Origin: a bacterium
GTDB lineage: Bacteria > Bacillota > Clostridia > Lachnospirales > Lachnospiraceae
NCBI GenBank assembly: GCA_023664305.1
Contig: JAMPFT010000011.1
Coordinates: forward strand, 16,128-80,127
DNA: 64,000 bases
Reading direction: 5' to 3'
Under the pieces are notes generated by a model, which searched no databases, was not told the origin of the DNA, and saw nothing but the letters and a program-made list of their open reading frames with translations. The position numbers and the translations under genes were made by a program. Below, in pieces: positions 51,951-59,066 of the stretch (the first letter of the stretch is position 1; each line of letters begins with the position of its first letter).

Positions 51951-53125
51951 TCTGACGCTTGAGGCGTATTTTTGTCAATGTCTACGACCGCGGTATAATT
52001 GGGACTGTGAGCCTTCAGCTTCCCGTCGATGAGGGCGGCAAGGGCCTCGTCGGGCATCGGGAAATCGTAAGGAGCAGCCACATCGAAGATCAGCTTGGTG
52101 CGGTTTGCCCCTGAGACGATCCTGAAATCGTGCATGGTAAGAACGGGATCGATCTCAAGGAGGCATTTCTTTGTCAGGTCTTTCAGCCGTTCGGTCTCTT
52201 TATCGCCCACCTGCACAGGATCCATGTGGATGACGGCATGACAGCTCAGCCTGTTTTTCAGCTCGTGCTCCGCAGCGTCAACGACTTCATGGAGCGTCAG
52301 GATATCCCTGTCCGCGGGAACCTCTGCGTGCAGAGAAATCAAAATCCGGCCGGGGCCGTAGTTATGCACGATCAGGTCATGGACGCCGATAATTTCCTTA
52401 TGGCTCATGACAATATCGTTTACCTGCCGCACAAACTCCTGATCGGGAGCCTGGCCGAGCAGGGGATTGACAGTGTCTCTGGCGGCGCACAGTCCCGTGT
52501 AACAGATGAAGAGACCTACCAGCACACCGCACCAGCCGTCGATGGATAATCCTGTGAAATGAGCCGTCAGCGTTGAAAGCAGGACGACGGCTGTGGACAG
52601 CATGTCGCTTAGCGAGTCCGTGCCTGTGACGGTCATGGCGGAGGAGTTCAGTTTTTTTCCGAGGCTTCTGTTGTACAGGAACATATAGCATTTGACGAAG
52701 ATGGAGGCGATCAGGATAACCAGAATCAGGGGGGAGAACAGAAGCTCTTCCGGGTGAAGGATCTTCGTCACGGAGGATTTAAGCAGCTCGAAGCCCATAA
52801 AAAGGATGAGGATCGATACCAGCAGCCCGCAGATATATTCAATCCGGCCGTGGCCGAAGGGGTGATCCGGGTCCGGCTTCTGACCGGCCAGCCGAAAGCC
52901 CGCGAGCGTGATGGCGGAGGATGCGGCGTCGGACAGATTGTTAAAAGCGTCCGCGGTGATGGCGATGGAACGGCTCATGAGTCCGGCGGCCATTTTCCCG
53001 GCAAACAGACAGAGATTCAAAAAGATTCCGACCGCTCCGCAGAGAACCCCGTAGGACTGGCGGACAGACGGATTCTTATAATCATTCCTGTCTTTGATAA
53101 AGATCCTTGCAAGTAATGTAATCAT
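51941..53125 (-). CDS. Cation diffusion facilitator (CDF) family transporter
   Basis: A 394-residue metal/proton antiporter. The first 220 residues hold six membrane segments with metal-site patterns 'ITADAFNNLSDAASSAITL' and 'TGTDSLSDMLSTAVVLLS', and the family loop 'PDHPFGHGRIEYI'. A cytoplasmic CDF domain follows (about 225-310, 'VHDLIVHNYGPGRILISLHA'), then an extra C-terminal domain of about 80 residues, common in clostridial members. The ion (Zn, Fe, Mn) cannot be fixed from sequence. Its stop codon lies inside a palindrome. Confidence 0.9.
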   Translation of the reverse strand: MITLLARIFIKDRNDYKNPSVRQSYGVLCGAVGIFLNLCLFAGKMAAGLMSRSIAITADAFNNLSDAASSAITLAGFRLAGQKPDPDHPFGHGRIEYICGLLVSILILFMGFELLKSSVTKILHPEELLFSPLILVILIASIFVKCYMFLYNRSLGKKLNSSAMTVTGTDSLSDMLSTAVVLLSTLTAHFTGLSIDGWCGVLVGLFICYTGLCAARDTVNPLLGQAPDQEFVRQVNDIVMSHKEIIGVHDLIVHNYGPGRILISLHAEVPADRDILTLHEVVDAAEHELKNRLSCHAVIHMDPVQVGDKETERLKDLTKKCLLEIDPVLTMHDFRIVSGANRTKLIFDVAAPYDFPMPDEALAALIDGKLKAHSPNYTAVVDIDKNTPQASESR

Positions 53126-53154
53126 GACAATACCTCGTATCGGGGATTCTAATC

Positions 53155-53163
53155 AGTATAGCA
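53155..53163 (-). promoter_or_regulatory. Extended -10 promoter of the CDF gene
   Basis: On the minus strand TGCTATACT occupies 53163-53155, a strong extended -10, about 30 bases before the CDF start. No consensus -35 was seen 17 bases further upstream. Confidence 0.55.
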
Positions 53164-53260
53164 AGGAGGGAGAAAAAAAGCAATCGAATTTCGGGAAAAT
53201 CCTTTCAGCCGGTATTGCGCGGAGCGAAAAAAAGTGATATATATATTGATGACGGAAATG

Positions 53261-53345
53261 ATTTGTACCTGCGGAGGTATGCGGCGAAAAGCCCGCGCTT
53301 TTGCTGTCGGAAATTCGCAGGCTGCGGAAAGGCATGGTTGGAAAT
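53261..53345 (+). promoter_or_regulatory. Leader element copy C before gpmI
   Basis: ATTTGTACCTGCGGAGG (53261-53277), inner hairpin TGCGGC-gaaaa-GCcCGCG (about 53280-53297), TTTTGCTGTCGG, then GCAGGCTGCGGAAAGG (53317-53332) and 13 bases to the ATG at 53346. CCTGC (53268-53272) pairs with GCAGG. AT-rich TGATATATATATTG just upstream (about 53235-53248) may be the promoter. Confidence 0.65.
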
Positions 53346-54893
53346 ATGAGCAAGAGACCTGTTGTTTTGATGATTTTAGACGGATACGGACTGAACGAGA
53401 GGACGGAAGGCAATGCGGTAGCCCAGGCGAAGACCCCGGTTATGGACAGGCTGATGCAGGAGTACCCTTTTGTGAGGGGAAATGCCAGCGGCATGGCAGT
53501 GGGACTTCCGGACGGTCAGATGGGAAACTCCGAGGTGGGACACCTGAATATGGGAGCGGGGCGCATTGTCTATCAGGAGCTGACCAGGATTACAAAGGAA
53601 ATCCAGGACGGCACCTTTTTTGAAAATCCGGCGCTCAGGAAAGCGGTGGAGAACTGTAAGAAAAATGACAGCGCCCTGCATCTGATGGGGCTGCTGTCGG
53701 ACGGGGGCGTACACAGCCACAATACGCATCTTTACGGACTGCTGGAGCTGGCAAAGCGAAACGGCCTTGAGAAGGTATATGTTCACTGCTTCCTGGACGG
53801 AAGGGACACACCTCCCGCGAGCGGAAAGGATTACGCGGTGGCGCTGCGGCAGGAGATGGAGAAGATTGGCGTCGGAAAGATCGCTTCCGTTATGGGACGT
53901 TATTATGTGATGGACCGCGATAACAACTGGGACCGCGTGAAGCTGGCCTACGACGCCATGACGAAGGGCGAGGGGCTGACTGCCGCCTGCGGCATATGCG
54001 GGATCCAGGAGTCCTACGACAGAGGCGAGACCGACGAATTTGTAAAGCCCACGCTGGCGTTGGAGGATGGAAAGCCGGTGGCTGTCGTGCAGGATAAGGA
54101 CTCGATTATTTTCTTTAATTTCCGCCCGGACCGTGCGAGAGAGATCACGAGAGCCTTCTGTGACGACGATTTTAAAGGGTTTGACAGGGGTGCGAGGAAA
54201 GATATCACTTATGTATGCTTTTCCGATTATGACCCTACGATTCCCAATAAAGAGGTTGCTTTCCACAAGGTTGCGGTGACCAATACCTTTGGCGAGTGGC
54301 TGGCGGCCAACGGCCTGAAGCAGGCGAGAATCGCTGAGACGGAAAAGTATGCGCATGTGACGTTCTTCTTTAACGGCGGTGTGGAGGAGCCCAACGAGGG
54401 TGAGGACAGAGTGCTGGTCAATTCGCCCAAGGATGTGGCCACCTATGACCTGAAGCCGCAGATGAGTGCGCCGGAGGTCTGCGAAAAACTCTGCGAGGCG
54501 ATCCGCTCAGACAAGTATGATGTGATCATTATTAATTTCGCGAATCCGGATATGGTCGGACATACCGGCGTGATGGAAGCGGCAGTCAGGGCTGTGGAAG
54601 CGGTTGACGAGTGCGTGGGGAAGGCAGTGGACGCTATAAAAGAGACGGGCGGCGTCCTGTTTATCTGTGCGGATCACGGAAACGCCGAGCAGCTGATCGA
54701 TTATGAGACGGGAGAGCCTTTCACCGCTCATACCACAAATCAGGTGCCCTTCCTGCTTGTAAATTATGAGAAAGACTATACGCTCCGGGAGAACGGATGC
54801 CTTGCAGACATTGTGCCTACTCTGATACAGATCATGGGCAGGGAACAGCCTGCGGAGATGACCGGTAAATCGCTGCTGGTCAAAAAGGCGTGA
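53346..54893 (+). CDS. gpmI: 2,3-bisphosphoglycerate-independent phosphoglycerate mutase
   Basis: Converts 3- to 2-phosphoglycerate in glycolysis using a phosphoserine intermediate and Mn ions. The 515 residues include 'MILDGYGLNERTEGNAVAQA', the catalytic Ser in 'GQMGNSEVGHLNMGAGRI', 'SDGGVHSHNTHL', 'FLDGRDTPPASG' and the metal-site 'CADHGNAEQLID' and 'TAHTTNQVPFLLV'. Length is normal. The ATG at 53346 is preferred over 53334 because of the protein start 'MSKRPVVLMILDGYG' and the shared leader spacing. Enolase, the next enzyme of the pathway, lies 5 kb away at 60173. Confidence 0.97.
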   Translation: MSKRPVVLMILDGYGLNERTEGNAVAQAKTPVMDRLMQEYPFVRGNASGMAVGLPDGQMGNSEVGHLNMGAGRIVYQELTRITKEIQDGTFFENPALRKAVENCKKNDSALHLMGLLSDGGVHSHNTHLYGLLELAKRNGLEKVYVHCFLDGRDTPPASGKDYAVALRQEMEKIGVGKIASVMGRYYVMDRDNNWDRVKLAYDAMTKGEGLTAACGICGIQESYDRGETDEFVKPTLALEDGKPVAVVQDKDSIIFFNFRPDRAREITRAFCDDDFKGFDRGARKDITYVCFSDYDPTIPNKEVAFHKVAVTNTFGEWLAANGLKQARIAETEKYAHVTFFFNGGVEEPNEGEDRVLVNSPKDVATYDLKPQMSAPEVCEKLCEAIRSDKYDVIIINFANPDMVGHTGVMEAAVRAVEAVDECVGKAVDAIKETGGVLFICADHGNAEQLIDYETGEPFTAHTTNQVPFLLVNYEKDYTLRENGCLADIVPTLIQIMGREQPAEMTGKSLLVKKA

Positions 54894-55012
54894 CGGTCTG
54901 AAGTTATGCGTGTGGCGGTCGTAACGGAACCGGAAATATTTCAGGTAAAATGAGGAATCAGGAATGATCTTATTGACGGACAGCAGACAGCTCCACAGGG
55001 ACGACGATAGGG

Positions 55013-55072
55013 AGCGCTTGTAGCGGTGGAAAGCCACGGCTGCAAGCGCTGCTTGTGATGCCGTGGTCCGCA
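55013..55072 (+). ncRNA. Switch-like RNA: two mutually exclusive hairpins
   Basis: Hairpin 1: AGCGCTTGTAGC (55013-55024) with GCTGCAAGCGCT (55039-55050), inner GTGG-AAAG-CCAC. Hairpin 2: CCACGGC (55034-55040) with GCCGTGG (55060-55066), inner CAAGC-GCT-GCTTG. Both use CCACGGC, so only one can form at once. A terminator follows at 55107. No intact gene is directly downstream. This looks like an attenuator or riboswitch without its gene, or a small RNA. Confidence 0.4.
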
Positions 55073-55106
55073 GTGATTGAAATCTGTCATAAGACGATCG
55101 GAAAAA

Positions 55107-55149
55107 GGACCATGGATTGTATTGTAGAATACAGCTGTGGCCCTTTTTT
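55107..55149 (+). terminator. Intrinsic terminator downstream of gpmI and the switch-like RNA
   Basis: GG-CCAT...TGTATT (to 55124), loop GTAG, AATACA...TGTGG-CC (to 55143), then T6 (55144-55149). The upper stem TGTATT/AATACA is perfect; the lower part has mismatches. Confidence 0.65.
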
Positions 55150-55192
55150 GTGTGGGTTAGAGCGGCGGCTTTCCCAGCGGTATCGCTCCGGA

Positions 55193-55265
55193 ATCATTTA
55201 TCTCACCCAAGCGGAGACAAAACGCTTGGAAGCCCTAAAAAAGGATACCGCAGCGCTGCCCGGAA
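55193..55265 (+). pseudogene. Relic of the YgjP-like hydrolase gene (5' fragment)
   Basis: Aligns to the first codons (after the start) of the hydrolase gene at 51452-51874, on the opposite strand: the shared words TATCTCACCCA, GGAGACAAAACG, AGCCCT and CGCAGCG are found in order. About 85 percent of 73 bases agree by eye. One base is missing near 55236, so 'IIYLTQAETKRLEAL' in one frame continues as 'YRSAAR' in another. There is no start codon and nothing of the rest of the gene. It is a decayed duplicate. Confidence 0.7.
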
Positions 55266-55310
55266 AGGCGAAAATCGGGAAAAGACGGAGACGGAAAAGG
55301 AAGGCGAAAA

Positions 55311-55520
55311 AGGGAATCAGAGAAGGGAATCAGAGGAAGGAAATCAGAGAAGGGAAGCGGAGGAAAGAATCAGAAAAGGGAATCGGAGAAAGGAAGCGGA
55401 GAAGGGAAGCGGAGGAAGGAATCAGAGAGGGGAAGCGGAGGAAGGAATCAGAGAAGGGAAGCGGAGAAAGAAAATCAAAGAAAGGGAATCGGAGAAAGGG
55501 AATCGGAGAAGGCAATCGGG
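55311..55520 (+). repeat. 13-bp purine-only minisatellite
   Basis: About 16 degenerate units of GGGAAKCRGAGRA (e.g. GGGAATCGGAGAA, AGGAAGCGGAGAA, GGGAAGCGGAGGA). As 13 is not a multiple of three, all frames stay open and give repetitive Lys/Arg/Glu/Gly peptides, which accounts for the long open frames from 55055 and 55117; I do not regard these as genes. All-purine strands of this length can form triplex structures. Confidence 0.85.
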
Positions 55521-55785
55521 AAAGGAAAGCGTTGAAAGTGGAATATGGCCCGGAAAGAAGGTGATAAGATGTGGCATAAAGACGATGCCGGGATGGATTT
55601 CTCTCATGCGTTGCTGCGTTAAAACGGGTGCATGAACAGAGTCGCTTGAACCGAGCCGGGAATACATGGGGCTTGAACAGGCCGACGACACATGAAGTTT
55701 GAGCAGAGACGAAAGTGCATAAGGGATAAAACAGGCCGGATAAATCGAAGGTTTGAATCAATAAAGAAATGAGGTATAGATTGAA
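55521..55785 (+). other. Gap before aspS with no identified gene
   Basis: Nothing recognisable as a gene is seen. The stretch has loosely repeated words (GCTTGAAC near 55650 and 55672, TTTGAGCAGAG, GGTTTGAATCAA). No T-box consensus (AGGGTGG-ACCGCG) is present, so tRNA-dependent control of the synthetase gene is not supported. ATGAGG at 55768-55773 is the likely ribosome site for the gene at 55786. Confidence 0.4.
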
Positions 55786-57102
55786 ATGGAAAAAATAAGA
55801 ATCGGAAACGGTAAAAAACAGATAGACGTGATAAGACTGCAGGAATGGATCGGAGAGACGGTAACGCTGCGGGGAAGTATTTATAAAATCAGAAAAATGA
55901 GCGGGTTCTGTTTTGTTATTTTGCGTCTGGCACGGCATACGGTTCAATGCGTCTGCGACAGAAAGGAACTGATCGAACAACTGCAGGAGGAAGCGTGCGC
56001 GGTTGTCACGGCCGATGTCGTGAAGGAAGAGAGGGCCAGGACGGGGGCGGAATTGCGGATTATTTCCGTGGAGATTCTCACAAGACCCAAAGAACAAATG
56101 CCGATTGTTATGAATCAAAAGAGAGTGGAGGCTTCTCTGGAGAACAGGCTGGATTACCGTCCGCTGACGCTGAGAAACGAAAGGGAGAGAGCGGTTTTTA
56201 AGATTCAGGAGGGTATTTTGCGCGGATTCCGGCTCTTTTTTGAACAGGAAGGATTTACGGAGATCCACTCGCCGAAGCTTGTCTGTGCAGGGGCGGAGGG
56301 AGGCGCGAACATTTTTGATCTGGACTATTTTGGCCGGAAAGCTTACCTTGCTCAGAGCCCGCAGTTCTATAAGCAGATGATGGTAGGAGTTTTTGAGCGG
56401 GTTTATGAGGTGGGACCTGTTTTTCGCGCGGAAAAGCATGATACTGCAAGACACCTGAACGAATACACGGGCGTTGATTTTGAAATGGGATACATCCAAA
56501 GCTTTCGGGATTTGATGGAGGCGGAGGTCAGGATGTTGCGCTCGGCTCTTACCGTGCTGACGGAACAGTATTGCTATGAATTGGAATTGCTGGGGATAAC
56601 GCTGCCGGATATAAAAGAAATTCCTTCCGTCAGATTTTCGGAGGCGAAAGCCCTGGTACAAGAGAGAACGGGAAGAGAACCCAAGGAAAGCCATGACTTT
56701 GAACCGGAGGAGGAGAAGCTGCTCTCGGAGATAATATACGAAAAAACAGGCAGTGACTTTGTCTTTGTCACGCATTATCCGACGGCTAAACGCCCCTTTT
56801 ACGCAATGGAAGATGAGGAGAACAGAGAGGAAACATTAAGCTTTGACCTGATCTTCCGGGGGCTGGAAATCACAACGGGAGGTCAGAGGATTCACGACTA
56901 TGACATGCAGGTGGAGAAAATGCTGCAAAGACACATGAATGTGGAAGCCTTTGAAAGCTTTCTGATGATGCACAGGCACGGAATGCCTCCGCACGGCGGG
57001 CTGGGTCTGGGATTAGAACGGTTTACCGCAAAGCTTTTGGGGTTCGAGAATGTCCGCGCGGCGAGTCTCTTTCCCAGGGATATCAACAGGTTGATTCCGT
57101 AA
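55786..57102 (+). CDS. aspS: Aspartate--tRNA(Asp/Asn) ligase, archaeal/short type
   Basis: A class IIb aminoacyl-tRNA synthetase of 438 residues without the GAD insertion that bacterial AspRS (about 590 residues) carries, so it belongs to the archaeal/short group. Anticodon-binding OB fold (about 15-110; 'GETVTLRGSIYKIRKMSGFC'), motif 1 region, motif 2 'VGPVFRAEKHDTARHLNEYT', and motif 3 'GGLGLGLERFTAKLLG'. Short enzymes are often non-discriminating and charge tRNA-Asn with Asp for GatCAB. Which tRNAs this one uses cannot be read here. Confusion with AsnRS is possible; the 'FAMEDEENREETLSFDLIFRG'-type region (here 'YAMEDEENREETLSFDLIF') favours AspRS. Confidence 0.85.
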   Translation: MEKIRIGNGKKQIDVIRLQEWIGETVTLRGSIYKIRKMSGFCFVILRLARHTVQCVCDRKELIEQLQEEACAVVTADVVKEERARTGAELRIISVEILTRPKEQMPIVMNQKRVEASLENRLDYRPLTLRNERERAVFKIQEGILRGFRLFFEQEGFTEIHSPKLVCAGAEGGANIFDLDYFGRKAYLAQSPQFYKQMMVGVFERVYEVGPVFRAEKHDTARHLNEYTGVDFEMGYIQSFRDLMEAEVRMLRSALTVLTEQYCYELELLGITLPDIKEIPSVRFSEAKALVQERTGREPKESHDFEPEEEKLLSEIIYEKTGSDFVFVTHYPTAKRPFYAMEDEENREETLSFDLIFRGLEITTGGQRIHDYDMQVEKMLQRHMNVEAFESFLMMHRHGMPPHGGLGLGLERFTAKLLGFENVRAASLFPRDINRLIP

Positions 57103-57134
57103 AACTGTCCTAATGCGGTTCCTTTTCCCGTTTT

Positions 57135-57198
57135 GAAATGCAGGGAAGAACGGCGCAGCCGGTAATAGAAATGGCGGCTGTTCTTCCCGCTGCATTTC
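57135..57198. terminator. Long palindrome between convergent genes: bidirectional terminator
   Basis: GAAATGCAG (57135-57143) pairs with CTGCATTTC (57190-57198); GGAAGAA with TTCTTCC and CAGCC with GGCTG form further stem segments. The stop of the minus-strand gene lies in its right arm. It separates aspS (+) and the Rpn gene (-) and can act in both directions, though T-runs are poor. Confidence 0.6.
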
Positions 57199-58435
57199 AG
57201 TGTGCTTTTGACAGCTGTTCCTGCCGGAGTTTTGCGTTTTCTGCTTTTAGACGGGCAAGTTCATCGTCTTTAGCGGCAAGCTCGTCTGATTTAGCGGCAA
57301 GCTCGTCTGATTTGGCGGCAAGTTCGTCTGATTTGGCGGCAAGTTCGTCTGATTTGGCGGCAAGCTCGTCCGATTTGGCGGCGAGTTCATCGTCTTTGGC
57401 GGCAAGTTCGTCCGATTTAGCGGCAAGTTCGTCTGATTTGGCGGCAAGTTCGTCCGATTTGGCGGTCAGCTCACTTTCTTTGGCGGCGAGTTCCAAATTT
57501 TTTGCGGATATCTGATTTGAGAGGCTGGTGAGCTCCTCCTGCATATCGTCGATCATCAGACGAATGGTATTGCGGTCTGCAATGGCAAGCGCTTCTGAAT
57601 ACATATAGATCAACTCCTCCGGTTTTGTTCTGAATGCGGCAATTTCCTGATAGAGCTCAATAAATTCAGGATATGCGTTGATTAGTCTGAGTATGTCTGC
57701 GGGTTCTTCGGAACTGAAGAAAGTAAGCCACGCCTGCAGTTTGTTATCTATATTTTGAACAGTATTTCTAAAGGTGTCAAGGGAAACATACTTTGTTCTG
57801 AAAAGAGATGTAACCCGGGCGCCGCTGTCGTAAGAGATCTGTTCGGTGTGGATATAGTTTGGTGCGGCTTTTTTAAATACGGCGGAACTTGTCTCCATAA
57901 GGATGATGAGGAAAAAGGGTTTCATCGCCCTGTAGCTGAATTGGTCCTTCAGTCTGCTTTTCAATTCGCTGTATTGCCGCATAATGGCATCGGCGGCGTA
58001 ACAGCTGCTGCGCTCTCCGGGAAAATAGAGGCCGAGCTTCTGCATCTCTACATTGACCCGGGAACCGTCGGAGAGCTGCAGCAGGATATCCATGATGATA
58101 ATACTGGCTTCATCCGCCATGGGCAATCCTTCGCGGGGCAGTACACGTTCAATATGTACCTCTGCGCCCAGTAATTCGGAAAGAAAGCTTTCCAGCCGTT
58201 CGGGATGGAGGAGCGGGGACATGATTTTCTGGAAAAAGGTGTCATAGGTAATTTTCAGTCCGCGCTGCCCCTGGAGAAAGGCGAGGATTTTTTGCTGCTC
58301 TCTGTCCGGGAAACGAAGAAACAAGCGGTGTGTCTGTTCATTCTGCAAGATCAGATTCAGTGCGTCCTGAGCGGAACAGATATTTCCGAGAACGTCCGTG
58401 AGAGCGGTTGGCGTGTTAAATTTGACATGATCCAT
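57197..58435 (-). CDS. Rpn-family (PD-(D/E)XK) protein with 7-residue repeat tail
   Basis: A 412-residue protein of the recombination-promoting nuclease/transposase-like family. The nuclease domain is at about 1-290: 'FDYI'-like start replaced here by 'TYDTFFQKIMSPLLHPERLE', then 'EASIIIMDILLQLSDGSRVN' and 'NVEMQKLGLYFPGERSSCYA' with the D...E-x-Q catalytic pattern. The tail has about eleven AAKSDEL units, a regular coiled coil. Rpn proteins act as DNA nucleases and some defend against phages. The ATG at 58435 follows GGGAGGT; a longer open frame to 58576 has no site. Transcription opposes its neighbours. Confidence 0.8.
   Translation of the reverse strand: MDHVKFNTPTALTDVLGNICSAQDALNLILQNEQTHRLFLRFPDREQQKILAFLQGQRGLKITYDTFFQKIMSPLLHPERLESFLSELLGAEVHIERVLPREGLPMADEASIIIMDILLQLSDGSRVNVEMQKLGLYFPGERSSCYAADAIMRQYSELKSRLKDQFSYRAMKPFFLIILMETSSAVFKKAAPNYIHTEQISYDSGARVTSLFRTKYVSLDTFRNTVQNIDNKLQAWLTFFSSEEPADILRLINAYPEFIELYQEIAAFRTKPEELIYMYSEALAIADRNTIRLMIDDMQEELTSLSNQISAKNLELAAKESELTAKSDELAAKSDELAAKSDELAAKDDELAAKSDELAAKSDELAAKSDELAAKSDELAAKSDELAAKDDELARLKAENAKLRQEQLSKAH
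57254..57484 (-). repeat. 21-bp tandem repeat encoding AAKSDEL
   Basis: Eleven units of 21 bases read on + as GGCAAGTTCGTCTGATTTGGC with variants (GATTTAGC, ATCGTCTTTAGC). The protein unit is AAKSDEL or AAKDDEL. The near-identity of units suggests recent expansion and variable copy number. Confidence 0.9.
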
Positions 58436-58512
58436 AAGGCGGAATACCTCCCTGAAAAGTGAAAAAACAGATGAAAATGTTGTGACGTGAATACGGCGTC
58501 TGCCGTGAAAAG

Positions 58513-58529
58513 AATGACAAAATGTCATT
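58513..58529. promoter_or_regulatory. Perfect dyad AATGACA-AAA-TGTCATT
   Basis: Seven-base arms (58513-58519 and 58523-58529) around AAA. It lies between the minus-strand promoter (58548-58576) and the Rpn start, in the expected leader, and so may be an operator for that gene. Confidence 0.45.
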
Positions 58530-58547
58530 GAGAAGTATGTATAATTT

Positions 58548-58576
58548 AGAATACACCCGATTTGTGCAGATGTCAA
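58548..58576 (-). promoter_or_regulatory. Promoter of the Rpn-family gene
   Basis: On the minus strand TTGACA (58576-58571), 17-base spacer, TATTCT (58553-58548): a perfect -35 and a 4/6 -10. It gives a leader of about 105 bases containing the dyad at 58513-58529. Confidence 0.6.
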
Positions 58577-58584
58577 CAGGTTTT

Positions 58585-58757
58585 GTGAAAGTTATCGTTC
58601 ACGGCTCTGAAAGTAACGCAGCAGACACGGATTCTTTCGCGGACACGTTTGCACTCGGGCCGGCACATAGCGGTCGCTAAGTTCGATAGAACCTCGCCAA
58701 GCGCCGATGTGCCTTTACGGTTCGCGAAAGAACCCGCGCCTGTCGGGCGCTGTTTTT
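58585..58757 (+). ncRNA. Multi-branched structured region ending in a terminator: candidate small RNA or interspersed repeat
   Basis: GTGAA/TTCAC (58585-58602) hairpin; long stem TTCTTTCGCG (58632-58641) with CGCGAAAGAA (58723-58732); within it GGCACAT (58662-58668) with ATGTGCC (58707-58713), and inside that AGCG-GT-CGCT and GTTC-GATA-GAAC. After it, GCGCC-TGTCG-GGCGC then TGTTTTT (58736-58757) is a terminator. A TATAAT at 58540-58545 could start it. The layout resembles a folded RNA gene, but a palindromic mobile repeat would look similar. Confidence 0.4.
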
Positions 58758-58834
58758 ACACGGTATGGAAAGTAACAACAGTAACTTGTGAAAGTCAGGA
58801 AGTAAAATGAATACTTTTCAACACCCCCGATTCC

Positions 58835-58866
58835 ATGATATAATAGCCGCATAGGAAAATCAAGCG
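58835..58866 (+). repeat. Direct repeat 1 carrying TGATATAAT (promoter-like)
   Basis: Begins ATGATATAATAGCCGC and continues ATAGGAAAATCAAGCG. 29 of 32 bases match repeat 2 at 58983-59014. The TGATATAAT is an extended -10. Confidence 0.75.
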
Positions 58867-58979
58867 ACGCGTAGCGGCATTTGATTTTCCAGGGAAATCG
58901 AAGATTTCCCTTTGCCATATAACGAGCAAACAGCCTGCGAAGCAGGCGATAAAGCGCTGAAAGCGCGGGTTTGCGAGTT
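58854..58979. repeat. Array of perfect hairpins, several with GAA loops
   Basis: GGAAAATCAA/TTGATTTTCC (58854-58890); GGGAAATC-GAA-GATTTCCC (58892-58910); GCCTGC-GAA-GCAGGC (58933-58947) and GCGCT-GAA-AGCGC (58954-58966), the last two enclosed by an outer stem AAC..GCAAAC / GTTTGC..GTT (58921-58979). All stems are perfect or nearly so. The array lies between the two direct repeats. Confidence 0.7.
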
Positions 58980-58982
58980 AAG

Positions 58983-59014
58983 ATGATATAATAACCGCAG
59001 AGGAAAAACAAGCG
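58983..59014 (+). promoter_or_regulatory. Direct repeat 2: promoter of the aldo/keto reductase gene
   Basis: Begins ATGATATAATAACCGC and continues AGAGGAAAAACAAGCG. TGATATAAT is an extended -10, about 75 bases before the gene at 59067. The -35 region here is replaced by the hairpin array. A further hairpin AGCGCT-AAA-AGCGTT sits at about 59023-59037. Confidence 0.55.
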
Positions 59015-59066
59015 GCTGATAAAGCGCTAAAAGCGTTATAAAACCGGAAAGAGAGCGAGGTATAGT

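Noticed and set aside
55055-55635. Two overlapping open frames of about 170 codons rich in Arg/Lys/Glu
   Set aside because: They result from the 13-bp purine repeat, which cannot hit stops; there is no ribosome site, and the front part is a frameshifted relic of another gene.
55521-55785. T-box leader for the AspRS gene
   Set aside because: No T-box consensus or specifier-type stem and no terminator just before the gene were seen.
57254-57484. CRISPR array, suggested by regular 21-base repeats
   Set aside because: The units are contiguous without spacers and are in frame within a protein gene.
58660-58720. tRNA-like GTTCGAT motif
   Set aside because: No acceptor stem, anticodon arm or conserved tRNA positions; it is the loop of a short hairpin in a palindromic block.
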